This document shows positions 1-8,957 of a stretch of DNA of 64,000 bases, piece by piece. How positions within the stretch are numbered: position 1 is the stretch's first letter; every line of letters begins with the position of its first letter. Origin of the DNA: Chloroflexota bacterium (GTDB lineage: Bacteria > Chloroflexota > UBA11872); contig JAJDVX010000001.1 of the NCBI GenBank assembly GCA_022825895.1, positions 42,238-106,237 on the forward strand, read 5' to 3'. The notes below the pieces were generated by a model that saw only the letters and a list, made by a program, of their open reading frames with translations, ran no database searches and had not been told where the DNA came from. The translations under genes were made by a program, and so were the position numbers.

Positions 1-944
1 GGCACGTCGTTGTCCGCGAAATGGAAGATCGCGTTGTAGACGCCGGACGCCGTCACGCCGTACGTGCAATTCAGCACGTGCGCCGCCTGCGGATCGCTCT
101 CGGTGAAATCGGCCACGATTTCGCCGTCATTGACGATGAGCCGCAGCCGGATCCAGTCGCGTGCCGGCGGATCCCGCGCGTCCTCCATGTGGTCGGCGAA
201 TTCGTACTCGCCGTCTGGAATCGCACGAATCTCGTTGCGCATCCAGCGCTCGGCGTGATCCATTAGCGCGGCGCTCACCTGCCGCACCGTTTCCAGGCCA
301 AACGTCTCCAATAGCTCGTGGCAGCGGCGCTCCGCCACGGTCAGCGACGCGATCATCGCGTGCAGGTCGCCCCACGTATAGCGTGGCGCGCGGTGATTCG
401 ACATGATCACGCGCCACACGTCGTGGTTGTATTCGCCTTCGCGCATCAGCCAGACCGGGGGCAGCCGCAGGCCCTCCTGATAGACCTCGGTCGCCGTGGC
501 TGCGAATCCGCCGACGGCCATGCCACCGATTTCCACCAGGTGCGCGATGTTGGCGACGTAGCCAAACAGCTCGCCGTCGTAATACACCGGCTTGATGACC
601 ACGTGTTCCGGCATGTGCACGCCCCCGCGGTAGGGATCGTTGTGCACGATCACGTCGCCAGGCTTTACCGCGTCCTCGCCCAACTCCGCGATCAACCACT
701 TCACCACGAATCGGATCGCGCCCACTTGTGCCGGGCAAAACTCCGTTTGCGCCAACATCCGACCCTCGCGGTCGAACAGCACGCACGAAAAGTCGCGGCT
801 CTCGCTGAATATCGGCGAATAGGCGGTCCGCATCATGGTCGTGCCCATTTCCCGGCAAACGCCCACCAACCGGTTGTAGAGCACCGTCTGTGTCACCAGG
901 TCGCGTGCCGGGTCGGTGCCCACGGCTACTTGTGACGCGCTCAC
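1..944 (-). CDS. hyuB: N-methylhydantoinase / 5-oxoprolinase subunit B, 3' part cut by the window edge
   Basis: The reverse-strand reading frame is open from a GTG at 944 to the left edge, about 314 residues. It translates as a hydantoinase B: near the N-terminus it reads TAYSPIFSESRDFSCVLFD, followed by GDVIVHNDPYRGGVHMPEHV and a later MSNHRAP segment, all typical of HyuB/HydB. HyuB works with HyuA in ATP-dependent or ATP-independent opening of hydantoin, carbamoyl or 5-oxoproline rings. The GTG overlaps the TGA of hyuA (GTGA), so the two are translationally coupled. About 200 or more C-terminal residues lie outside the window, and the true substrate cannot be read from sequence. Confidence 0.9.
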   Translation of the reverse strand, partial: MSASQVAVGTDPARDLVTQTVLYNRLVGVCREMGTTMMRTAYSPIFSESRDFSCVLFDREGRMLAQTEFCPAQVGAIRFVVKWLIAELGEDAVKPGDVIVHNDPYRGGVHMPEHVVIKPVYYDGELFGYVANIAHLVEIGGMAVGGFAATATEVYQEGLRLPPVWLMREGEYNHDVWRVIMSNHRAPRYTWGDLHAMIASLTVAERRCHELLETFGLETVRQVSAALMDHAERWMRNEIRAIPDGEYEFADHMEDARDPPARDWIRLRLIVNDGEIVADFTESDPQAAHVLNCTYGVTASGVYNAIFHFADNDV

Positions 945-2992
945 GCCCACACCAGGCTGGCCAGGCCATGCGGTCCAATTGTCAACGTCTGACCTGGATG
1001 TACGACCGTTGTCGAGTCCAGTTCTTCAATTACGGCTGGACCCTCGATCGCGTCGGCCGGAGAAAGATCCTCGCGCTCGTAGATCGGACAGTCGACAGGC
1101 TCACGCGAATCGAAATAGACCCGCCGGCGCGCGCGCGCCTCGGCCGGCGGCCGTTCGGGAATCGCTGACATCTGCGGCTTCGAAGCCCCGCCCGCGGCGC
1201 TCACGTTCAGTTGCACGACTTCGATGACTTCGTTCGCGATGCGATAGCCGTACTCCGCCTCGTAGTGCCGTTCGAATCCGTCGATCAGCCGCTGCCATCC
1301 ATCCTGCGTCAGCGGGCCGTCTGGGATGGGAATCTCCTCTTCGTAATTCTGCCCCAGGTACCGCATGTTGGCTGACCGCAGAATCGTCGGCTCGCCGCTA
1401 AACCCCTCCCGGCCGAGGTCTTCCACGGCTTCGCGTACGAGCGCACGCAGGCGGGCGTCAAGTTCGTCAAGGTCTGGCGCATCCGAACGAACCAGGTGCG
1501 TCCAGGTCTTATCCACCCGAATGTCGGCCAGCAGTGTCCCGTATGCCGAACAGAGCCCCGGGTGCGGCGGGATCAAGGTCGCCCGCGTCCCGATCACCCG
1601 CGCGATGGCCGCCGCGTGCAGCGGCCCGGCGCCGCCAAACGCCACCAGGCTGAACACGCGTGGGTCCAGGCCGCGCTGGACCGTCAATAGCCGCATCGCC
1701 TCGGCAATGTTCTCGACCGCGATCTCGACGACGGCATGCGCGGTGTCCACGGGCGGCAAACCGACCTTGCGAGCCGTCCGCTCGATCGCGGCATACGCCA
1801 GGTCGGCGTCCAGCGGCAACTCGCCGCCCAGGAAGTTGTCAGGATTTAGCCGGCCCAACACCACGTTGGCGTCCGTGACCGTGGCCTCCTGGCCACCCTG
1901 GGCATAACAGGCCGGGCCCGGAACCGCGCCGGCGCTTTGCGGCCCGACTTGCAGCAGACCGCCCTTGTTCACCCAGGCAATCGACCCCCCGCCAGCGCCC
2001 ATCGTCGTCATCTCGATGAACGGCGCCGCCACCGGGAGCCCAAACTCGATCTCCCAGGCGGTCGTGTAGCCGACGCGCCCGTCGGCTACGACGCCCACGT
2101 CGGTGCTGGTCCCGCCCATGTCGAACGTAATCACGTTTTCTTGTCCGGCCTCGGCCCCGAAGGCCTGCCCGGCGATGATGCCGCCGGAAAGCCCGGATAG
2201 CACGGTCTGCACCGGTCGCTCGCCCGCCGTGTGCGACAGCATCTGGCCGCCGTTTGACTTCATGACCGACCACGACCGCGCAAATCCGCGCTCGCGAAGA
2301 CCTTGATCCAGTGAGCCGATGAAGCGGCTCACCAGCGGCTTGACCGCCGCGTCGGCAATCGTGGTGCTGGCTCGTTCGTACTCCCGCCAGATCGGCGCCA
2401 CCTCGTGCGAGGCCGAGATCGGAATCCCCGGAAATGCTTCGGACAGCGCCTGGCGCACACGTGCCTCATGGTCCGGGCGCACATAAGAAAACAGGAAGCT
2501 CAGAGCAAACGCGACATCGGACGACTCAATGTCCGTATCGGTCAGCCGCTCGCGAATCGTGCCGATCAGATTGTCGATGCCATCGGCGGTCAACGCCGTC
2601 ACCGTCTCGCCCCTGTAGTCAATCCGCTCCCGGATCCCCAGGCAGTCCCGCCGCGCCACCAGCGGCAGTGGTCGCTCCCAGTCCAGGTCATAGTGAAACT
2701 TGCGATCAACCCGCTGCAGGAACGGTACGTCCTCGAATCCATCGGTCGTTATGTAAAGTACCCGCGCGCCGCGCCGCTGTAGCAATGCGTTCACGGCAAC
2801 GGTTGTGCCCAGCACGAAGAATGTCGCCGACGCGGGTTCGATTCCCGCCTGCTCCAGCGCCGCCAGGATTGCCCGGCTCGGCTCGTCCGGCGTGGATGGC
2901 AGCTTGACGACGTCGACCTGCCCACGTGTCTCGTCCATCACGACGAGGTCGGTAAACGTCCCGCCGGTGTCGATTCCAATCCGTACGCCCAA
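941..2992 (-). CDS. hyuA: N-methylhydantoinase / 5-oxoprolinase subunit A
   Basis: 683 residues, normal for the family. The ASKHA-type phosphate loop GIDTGGTFTD is at residues 6-15, a second FDMGGTSTDVG motif lies mid-protein, followed by MGAGGGSIAW and FGGAGPLHA. I chose the TTG at 2992 because the ATPase fold begins five residues later and a GAGG-like ribosome site precedes it. The frame stays open upstream to 3868, but that stretch overlaps the divergent oxidoreductase and looks non-coding. Together with hyuB it should hydrolyse a cyclic amide (hydantoin, N-methylhydantoin or oxoproline). Specificity is not deducible. Confidence 0.93.
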   Translation of the reverse strand: MGVRIGIDTGGTFTDLVVMDETRGQVDVVKLPSTPDEPSRAILAALEQAGIEPASATFFVLGTTVAVNALLQRRGARVLYITTDGFEDVPFLQRVDRKFHYDLDWERPLPLVARRDCLGIRERIDYRGETVTALTADGIDNLIGTIRERLTDTDIESSDVAFALSFLFSYVRPDHEARVRQALSEAFPGIPISASHEVAPIWREYERASTTIADAAVKPLVSRFIGSLDQGLRERGFARSWSVMKSNGGQMLSHTAGERPVQTVLSGLSGGIIAGQAFGAEAGQENVITFDMGGTSTDVGVVADGRVGYTTAWEIEFGLPVAAPFIEMTTMGAGGGSIAWVNKGGLLQVGPQSAGAVPGPACYAQGGQEATVTDANVVLGRLNPDNFLGGELPLDADLAYAAIERTARKVGLPPVDTAHAVVEIAVENIAEAMRLLTVQRGLDPRVFSLVAFGGAGPLHAAAIARVIGTRATLIPPHPGLCSAYGTLLADIRVDKTWTHLVRSDAPDLDELDARLRALVREAVEDLGREGFSGEPTILRSANMRYLGQNYEEEIPIPDGPLTQDGWQRLIDGFERHYEAEYGYRIANEVIEVVQLNVSAAGGASKPQMSAIPERPPAEARARRRVYFDSREPVDCPIYEREDLSPADAIEGPAVIEELDSTTVVHPGQTLTIGPHGLASLVWA

Positions 2993-3064
2993 GAGCCTCT
3001 GTCCTCTAACGACTGCGAGTGGGAAGCGGTGCGGTCGGATAAAGCCTGCCACTCGATTGCAACA

Positions 3065-4387
3065 ATGCGCCGCGCCCTCGTTATCGGCTCTGCCGACGGA
3101 GACGGCGCGGCGCGCGCAACCTATCGAGAACCGTGCGGAAGCGTCAACCGCCGCGGCATTCGGACGATCCGCCCCGGGGCGAATAACATACGCGGCGAGC
3201 CGATTCACGATGGTGCCGCCGCGAACCAGCAACACACCGCCGTATCCCATGCGCCAATCCGGGCTGCCGTCGTCGGCCCTGGAACTATCGGTCGGATCCA
3301 CGTCGATGCCCTCCGCCGCAACGGTGTCGACGTCGTCACGGTGGTCGCCTCGACCCTCGAACGAGCCGAATCCGCCGCTATCCGGCTTCGAATCCCACAT
3401 GCGGATGCCAGCCTGGCCGCCGCCCTCGATCGCGGCCTCGACGCCGTCCACATCTGCGCGCCCAACGCCCTGCACCACGAACTCGTGCTCCAGGCTTTGG
3501 AAAGCCAAGTCCACGTGGTCTGCGAAAAACCCCTTGGGCTCGATGTGGCCGAAGCCGCCGACCTCGCGGCTGCCGCCCGGCAAGCCGGAGTCATCCACGC
3601 CGTTTGCTTCAACAATCGCTTCTACCCGCTGGTCCAGGAAATCGCCGCCCGCCGTCGCGAGGGTCTCCTCGGCCGCACCTTCCTCATACGCGCTTCCATC
3701 GCCGACGACACCCTCTGGCACCGCAACGATTGGGACTGGCGGCTTGTCCCATCCATCGGCGGCCCCACGGTCGTCACGTCGACCACTGGCAGTCACCTGC
3801 TGGATCTGGTCATGTTCATCCTCGGCGCGCGTCCCACAGCCCTCTGTGCATCCTTCGGCACGGCGCACGCCGACCGCCGACCGCCGGAACCCGAAGTCCC
3901 GGAGTCGGCAGCCACTAAGGGATCCGCCATGGACGATCTCGCCGGACTCCTGGTCCGCTTCTCGGACGGAACCCAGGCCGTCCTATCGCTCTCCCACGTA
4001 GCGGCCGGACATCCCTACCGAGTGCAAGTTGAAATCGACGCTGAGCACTCAGGCGTCAGTTGGGACTCCGAGCGACCCAACGAATTGTGGATTGGCCACC
4101 GCGACGAACCGAACAAACTCCTGGTTGCCGACGCCCGCCACATGCGCCCCGACGCCCGGAGATTCGTCGAAAAGGCCGGCGCCTATCGCGAAGGATTCGA
4201 CGAGACGTTCCGCCTGCTCTTCCGCGACGTCTACGCGCACATTGCCGCCGACAACGACGCTCCGGCTCCCTATCCCACGTTTAGCGACGGCCACCGCCAA
4301 CTCGTGGTCCATGAGGCGATCCAAGCCAGCGTCGCCGAACGCCGCTGGGTCGACCTCGACTGGTCCGAATTCGACAGCCTCGTCTAG
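3065..4387 (+). CDS. Gfo/Idh/MocA-family NAD(P)-dependent oxidoreductase
   Basis: The Rossmann glycine motif reads VVGPGTIGRIHVDAL, followed by the family signature CEKPLGLD, with the C-terminal alpha/beta domain of sugar or inositol dehydrogenases after it. Family members oxidise or reduce a hydroxyl on sugars, cyclitols or their phosphates. The start is uncertain. The first family residues appear about 58 codons after the ATG at 3065, and the only other standard start is a GTG at 3029; a rare ATT near 3203 would fit the family length better. It diverges from hyuA and its last bases overlap the convergent amidohydrolase at 4384-4387. Confidence 0.88.
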   Translation: MRRALVIGSADGDGAARATYREPCGSVNRRGIRTIRPGANNIRGEPIHDGAAANQQHTAVSHAPIRAAVVGPGTIGRIHVDALRRNGVDVVTVVASTLERAESAAIRLRIPHADASLAAALDRGLDAVHICAPNALHHELVLQALESQVHVVCEKPLGLDVAEAADLAAAARQAGVIHAVCFNNRFYPLVQEIAARRREGLLGRTFLIRASIADDTLWHRNDWDWRLVPSIGGPTVVTSTTGSHLLDLVMFILGARPTALCASFGTAHADRRPPEPEVPESAATKGSAMDDLAGLLVRFSDGTQAVLSLSHVAAGHPYRVQVEIDAEHSGVSWDSERPNELWIGHRDEPNKLLVADARHMRPDARRFVEKAGAYREGFDETFRLLFRDVYAHIAADNDAPAPYPTFSDGHRQLVVHEAIQASVAERRWVDLDWSEFDSLV

Positions 4388-5574
4388 CGCCCCGTACCGC
4401 CGGCGTCATGCCGCACGACATGACCGCTGTGCATAACAAACTCGACTCGCTGCAAGTTCGACAAGTCACGCCGCGGATCCCCGCGCACGCCAATCAGATC
4501 GGCGAACTTACCCGCCTCCAGCGTCCCTGTCTCGCTTGCCAGCCCCAGCATTCGCGCCGCATCTCGCGTCCCCGCTGCCAGCGCCGCCGCGGGTTCCATT
4601 AACCGGCCCATCAGCTCAAATTCCAGTGCGTTGCCGGACCCGTGCTGCGTGAACACATCCCCAACGGAATCGGTCCCGGCCGCGTACCGAATTCCGGCCG
4701 CCACGCCCCGTCGCAGCGTGTCCATCTGCTTCCGCGACGTAGCCTGCGACTCGGGCGTGGGACGCACGGCCCGCGTCCGGAGCGTCGGGACGATCCAGGC
4801 ATCGCTGGCCGCCACCAACTCGCATACCTCGTTGCTCAACCCGTACCCGTGTTCAATCGTGTCGACCCCGCCGAGCACACACCGGCGTACAGCCTCCGAG
4901 CCGATGGCATGCGCCGCAACCGGCAGCCCTAACCCATGCGCCGCATCGCAGACTGCTCGAATCTCATCGACTGTCAGGGTTGGAATGTCGCCGAACCCCT
5001 CGGCTCGCGGCCCGGTCGATGCACCGATCTTGACAACGTCCACCCCTTCGTCATGCAGCCGCCGAACCTCCTTCCGCGCTGATTCAGAGCCGCGAATCAC
5101 CCGCGCCTCCCACCACGACGGCTGCGGAATCAACCACGGACCTCGAGCCCCCGTGAGCCCCACGTGAGCCGCCAGGATCCGCGGCGTCTCTAGAGCCCCT
5201 TCCGCGCTGGCGTCGCGTAGATAGGGCGCAATTGGCGACCCAAGATCACGAACCGTCGTGAACCCCGCGTGCAGCAGATCCCGCGCCTGCTGCTGGGCAG
5301 CTCTTAGGCGAGTCTGAAAGTCGGCGGGCGTCACCTCGCCCGGCGTAAGACCCCAGAAGTGCATGTGCGCGTCGATCATTCCCGGCAACACCCACAAGCC
5401 ACGCAAACCGATCACCTGAGAACCAGCGTTGCTCCCCAGGGCGCCTGCCGGCCCGCACCACTCGATGCGTTTACCCGCAATCCGTAGCGCCATGTCCGGC
5501 TGCGGCGGGGCCCCGGTCCCATCCCACAAGTGCCCGGCCAGCACGACTATGGGTGCTCTCGAGTCATTCATCAC
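4384..5574 (-). CDS. Metal-dependent amidohydrolase (imidazolonepropionase / prolidase-like)
   Basis: 396 residues with the amidohydrolase-superfamily metal site in order: H70 and H72 in DAHMHFWG, K182 (VVKIGAS, likely the carboxylated bridging lysine), H222 (AAHAIG), H242 (EHGYG) and D302 (AGTDS). The N-terminal strand LAGHLWDGTG and the C-terminal GTLEAGKFADLIGV are the usual beta-sandwich pieces of this family. It should cleave an amide or a small dipeptide-like substrate. Placed beside hyuAB it may process the ring-opened product, but that link is only positional. It starts ATGATG; the first ATG is used. Confidence 0.9.
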   Translation of the reverse strand: MMNDSRAPIVVLAGHLWDGTGAPPQPDMALRIAGKRIEWCGPAGALGSNAGSQVIGLRGLWVLPGMIDAHMHFWGLTPGEVTPADFQTRLRAAQQQARDLLHAGFTTVRDLGSPIAPYLRDASAEGALETPRILAAHVGLTGARGPWLIPQPSWWEARVIRGSESARKEVRRLHDEGVDVVKIGASTGPRAEGFGDIPTLTVDEIRAVCDAAHGLGLPVAAHAIGSEAVRRCVLGGVDTIEHGYGLSNEVCELVAASDAWIVPTLRTRAVRPTPESQATSRKQMDTLRRGVAAGIRYAAGTDSVGDVFTQHGSGNALEFELMGRLMEPAAALAAGTRDAARMLGLASETGTLEAGKFADLIGVRGDPRRDLSNLQRVEFVMHSGHVVRHDAGGTGR

Positions 5575-5731
5575 GTCAGGCGGCCCCGGATGCGTGCAAC
5601 CTGGCCCAATCAGCGGTCCGAGTCGCCAGCGACCTACTGCTACCCTTTCGCCGCTGGCGAATCACCGCCTTGCCCACCCGCAGGCGTGCACAGAAACGAG
5701 CGGCACCGTGGCGCGGATCGACTGTCTTTCC

Positions 5732-7213
5732 ATGATCCTGGACGACGATATCGCCGAGCGTGACAACTTTGGCTGGCGCGTCGAGCCTGCCACTCCAGAT
5801 CCGGCCAATCCGCTCATCGAACCCGAGATGCCCTGGGATCAGGGTGCAGTCTTCGCCCACGGTACGTTTCTCAAAGACCCAATCGACGGGCTCTGGAAGG
5901 GCTGGCACGTCTGCACTCCGTCGGAGGGCCGCAACTTCGAAGCCTATCGTCGCCTCTGCTATTCGGTGTCCGAGGACGGCGTCAACTGGACTCGCCCGGA
6001 GCTTGATCTCAATGCGTACAAAGGGCATCCAAAGACCAACATCATCTTTGACTTCGACTCGGGCGGCTCCTCGCAGTACGCCTCGGTGATCGTTCACCCC
6101 GGCGCCGAACCGGACCAGCGCTACGAGATGTTCATCATCCGAGCCCCGTCGCGCCGCCCTCAGAACCTGGGCTCGGGCTGGATTCCCGGTCTCCCGCGGG
6201 ACCCGGGCGCTGACTCGCATCCCTATGCGACCTACCGGTACCGCTCGCCGGACGGCATTCACTGGACGGCCGTCGAAGGCCCGCTCCTCAGAATCATGGC
6301 CGTCGGCGACCGCCTGATCATGCCGTACACGACCCCCATGGGCGGCGCCGACCAGGCATCCTATTACCTGCTGGAGGACGGCACCTACGAACTGATGCAG
6401 AAGGTCGGGACCGAGATGCATCCCGGAGGCTACGTCCCGTACGACTGCTTCTTCCCGTACGGTCGGCGGGTCCTGGCCCGGCGCACCAGCCCCGACGGCT
6501 CCAACTGGACCCCTCCCGAGGTCATCGTCGAGCCGGACTGGAAAGATCCGCACGACCAGCAATTCATGGAACTGATGCCCCACACGGTTCGCGGCGGCTA
6601 CATCGGCCTACTCTGTTGCTACAACGTCCGCGAGCAAACCATCGACTGGCAGTGGGCCGGCAGCCAGGACCGTCGCATTTGGAACCGCCCGTCCCGACGC
6701 CCCACGCTCCCCAACGCGCCGCTCGGCGACTACGGCGGCGGCATGCTATGGCCAACCCACCAGCTGATTGAGGACGGCGATCGCGTCTACATGTATTACA
6801 GCGGGCTGGAAGGCGTGCACGGCGACGTCTACAGCATCGAGCCGTCCCTCAAGACCTTCTATGGCGCCATCTGCCGCGCCAGCTGGGAAAAGGACCGCTA
6901 CTGGGCCGCCGTGTCAGCCACCGGTGGACCTGAAGCGGCCGTCTTTACCACCCACGTCCTCCCGGTCGGTGGCAAGCGTCTCGTGCTCAACGCCGCTACA
7001 TCCACCGTAAGAGAAGGTGAACTCACCGCTGAACTCGTCGACGCCTCCGGCCGGGTAATCGAGGGCTTCGGGGCCGCCGACTATCAGCCCTGGCAGGGCG
7101 ACTCGAAGGTGCAGCCCGTGCGCTGGGCCGGCGGCGACGTCTGCCCCGTCGAAATGGCCGCCGTTCGATTCAGTCTTCAGCGCTCGCGACTGTACGGATT
7201 CGCCTTCGAGTGA
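5732..7213 (+). CDS. Predicted five-bladed beta-propeller glycosidase-like protein (copy A)
   Basis: 493 residues. Repeated segments of the form YSVSEDGVNWTRPELD and YRSPDGIHWTAVEG are typical of GH32/43/117/130-type propellers, where each blade carries a SxDGxxW turn. A C-terminal beta-sandwich begins near RLVLNAATSTV and ends YGFAFE. The same tail appears in copies C and D (44235 and 52539). Likely role: hydrolysis or binding of plant or algal oligosaccharides; no CAZy family can be fixed by eye and the catalytic residues are not certain. An in-frame GTG at 5708 is an alternative start. Its stop overlaps the deacetylase start (GTGA), so the two are probably cotranscribed. Confidence 0.75.
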   Translation: MILDDDIAERDNFGWRVEPATPDPANPLIEPEMPWDQGAVFAHGTFLKDPIDGLWKGWHVCTPSEGRNFEAYRRLCYSVSEDGVNWTRPELDLNAYKGHPKTNIIFDFDSGGSSQYASVIVHPGAEPDQRYEMFIIRAPSRRPQNLGSGWIPGLPRDPGADSHPYATYRYRSPDGIHWTAVEGPLLRIMAVGDRLIMPYTTPMGGADQASYYLLEDGTYELMQKVGTEMHPGGYVPYDCFFPYGRRVLARRTSPDGSNWTPPEVIVEPDWKDPHDQQFMELMPHTVRGGYIGLLCCYNVREQTIDWQWAGSQDRRIWNRPSRRPTLPNAPLGDYGGGMLWPTHQLIEDGDRVYMYYSGLEGVHGDVYSIEPSLKTFYGAICRASWEKDRYWAAVSATGGPEAAVFTTHVLPVGGKRLVLNAATSTVREGELTAELVDASGRVIEGFGAADYQPWQGDSKVQPVRWAGGDVCPVEMAAVRFSLQRSRLYGFAFE

Positions 7214-8130
7214 GCGTTCGCGTCGCGCTGCCCGAAGGCATTCGCTGCGCGGTCGCTCTCAGCTACGACCTCGAAATGTGCGCCGGCTATTCGCCGACGC
7301 TGGTCAACCACGGCCGCATCATGCCGCCGCTCCGCGAGTATACCCTCGACCTCTGCGCCACGGCCGAGGCTTTCGACGTCAGCCTGCAGTTCTTCTACGT
7401 CGGCAACGGCCTCGAAGACCCGGATATCGACTACCTCCACGAAATCCTCCGTCGCGGCCACGTCATCGATAACCACACCTACAACCACGTCCACCTGTCC
7501 ATGCCGGACACCGACTTGCTGCGGCAGGAACTCGAACTCACCAACCGCCGACTGCGCGAGCGCCTGGGCGTCGAGTCCACCGTGCTCCGCGGCCCCGGCG
7601 GCCTGCCAGGCGGCCTCACCATGCTGTATGCCAATCAGCAAGCCATCCTGGACAGCGGCTTCCGCTGGGTCAGCAGCCACATGGACAGCACCATGGGCCT
7701 CTACGAATCTGAGCACGACGCCGCGGCGCCCGGTCGCCTCCAGGCCTACGCCTATCCCAACGGCCTGATCGAGCTGCCCATCCAGGGCTGGATGGACCGA
7801 ATCTTCTTCGACTTCCACCGATGCCGCGATCTCGACGCCCAGGACGCCTGGCGCCGCCGCGACGGCCACCAACCCGTCCCGGACAACTGGACGTGCCCCT
7901 GGACGAGACCCACGGATCTGGACGACTGGATCGCCTACAACCTGGCGACCCTCGACTACGCCTACGACCACAATCTTCTCTGGGTGCCTGTTTGGCACCC
8001 CTATACCCATTACCTGCACGACCCCGAAAACCGCGCCCTGCCAGCGCTGTTGGAGCACGCGCAGGCCAAGCCCGACCCCGTCCTCATCTGCACGGTCCGC
8101 CAGGCCGTTAACTTTCTGGAAGCCGCCTAG
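7210..8130 (+). CDS. Polysaccharide-deacetylase (NodB/CE4)-like protein
   Basis: 306 residues with the NodB metal motifs in order. SYDLE at residues 18-22 is in the position of TFDDG. H89 and H93 lie in DNHTYNH. R127 is in VLRGPGG. This family removes N- or O-acetyl groups or formyl groups from sugars, or hydrolyses related amides such as allantoin. The first motif departs from the consensus (Leu-Glu in place of Asp-Gly), which argues for a non-chitin substrate. The GTG start overlaps the stop of propeller copy A, suggesting the pair acts on one glycan: one deacylates it, the other cleaves it. No signal peptide is visible, so the protein is probably cytoplasmic. Confidence 0.85.
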   Translation: MSVRVALPEGIRCAVALSYDLEMCAGYSPTLVNHGRIMPPLREYTLDLCATAEAFDVSLQFFYVGNGLEDPDIDYLHEILRRGHVIDNHTYNHVHLSMPDTDLLRQELELTNRRLRERLGVESTVLRGPGGLPGGLTMLYANQQAILDSGFRWVSSHMDSTMGLYESEHDAAAPGRLQAYAYPNGLIELPIQGWMDRIFFDFHRCRDLDAQDAWRRRDGHQPVPDNWTCPWTRPTDLDDWIAYNLATLDYAYDHNLLWVPVWHPYTHYLHDPENRALPALLEHAQAKPDPVLICTVRQAVNFLEAA

Positions 8131-8146
8131 AGTCGCGCCACGTCAA

Positions 8147-8935
8147 TCAGGTCTGCCCTGGCGGCAACCCGATCGTCGGTCTGCCCCGCGACGTATACCC
8201 GTAGTCGGCCATCAACACCGACTCGTCCCTCCAGGGCTCCGTTTCATACTCCAGCCGCTTGGTCCGAGCCGCCAGTCCGGAACAGTGCTGCGCCAGCACC
8301 TTGAAGATCTCGTTCGCTACCACCCGGTGCCCCAGGTCGTTCGCGTGCACCCCGTCGTGATGCACCAGCCAGTCGGCGCCGCCGTACGCGTTGTACACGT
8401 CGACAAACAGGCACCCCTCAGCCTCCGCCACCTGCGCCGTCACAAAGTTGAAGGACTCGAATACGGCGTGGTTGGCAAGTCCAAAGTGGTCGTACGACGT
8501 GAAGTCCGTCATGAAATACGGCCCCGGCAGCACGATCAGCGGGTCGCATCCCGCACGAATCGCGCTGATCACGCTCGTCAGCTCCTCACGGAACATCTCC
8601 ACCGGCGTGCCGCCCCGCGCATCGTTCAGCCCGTACGAGACCACCAACAGGTCCGGATCGTGATCGATCACGTGTTTCCCAACCCGCTCGTTCGCCGCCG
8701 GCTTGCCCGAGTACTCGTAAAGCGGCGCCCGCGTCGAAATCACGTTCGCCCCGATCCCGCTGTTCACCAGCTTGACCGGTTCGTCCTGGAAGTCGCTGAT
8801 CAGGTCTGCCAGCACGTTCGCCCAACAACGCTCGCGTGACGAACTCCACCCGCCCGCCGTCGTGCTCTCACCCAGCGTCACCAGCACTCGAAACGGTTCC
8901 GAGTGCCAGTCGCGCACCCTCGAATTGGACCCCAC
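8147..8935 (-). CDS. SGNH/GDSL-family hydrolase (esterase or acylhydrolase)
   Basis: 262 residues from a GTG at 8935, which has an AGGAG eight bases upstream; the frame extends to 9034 but would then overlap the creatininase gene. Family blocks are present: nucleophile Ser24 in LGESTTAGG (block I), Gly in NSGIGAN (block II), Asn in SYGLNDARGG (block III) and the DGVHAND Asp-His dyad (block V). SGNH enzymes cleave acetyl, sulfated-sugar or lipid esters. Only 22 bp separate it from the upstream creatininase, so they form a two-gene minus-strand operon between two propeller genes, consistent with trimming glycan substituents. Confidence 0.86.
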   Translation of the reverse strand: MGSNSRVRDWHSEPFRVLVTLGESTTAGGWSSSRERCWANVLADLISDFQDEPVKLVNSGIGANVISTRAPLYEYSGKPAANERVGKHVIDHDPDLLVVSYGLNDARGGTPVEMFREELTSVISAIRAGCDPLIVLPGPYFMTDFTSYDHFGLANHAVFESFNFVTAQVAEAEGCLFVDVYNAYGGADWLVHHDGVHANDLGHRVVANEIFKVLAQHCSGLAARTKRLEYETEPWRDESVLMADYGYTSRGRPTIGLPPGQT

Positions 8936-8957
8936 GCTCAACGCTCCTGTCTCATCG

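Noticed and set aside
127..978. 283-residue minus-strand frame over hyuB
   Set aside because: It is in another frame from the clear HyuB translation and is Arg/Gly-rich, as expected of a shadow frame in high-GC DNA.
2832..2848. GCGGGTTCGATTCCCGC, resembling a tRNA T arm
   Set aside because: It lies inside hyuA in frame, and there is no acceptor, anticodon or D arm around it.
3065..3240. Long N-terminal extension of the Gfo/Idh/MocA protein as a signal peptide
   Set aside because: The region has no hydrophobic stretch; it is probably untranslated, but no standard start codon is available closer to the fold.
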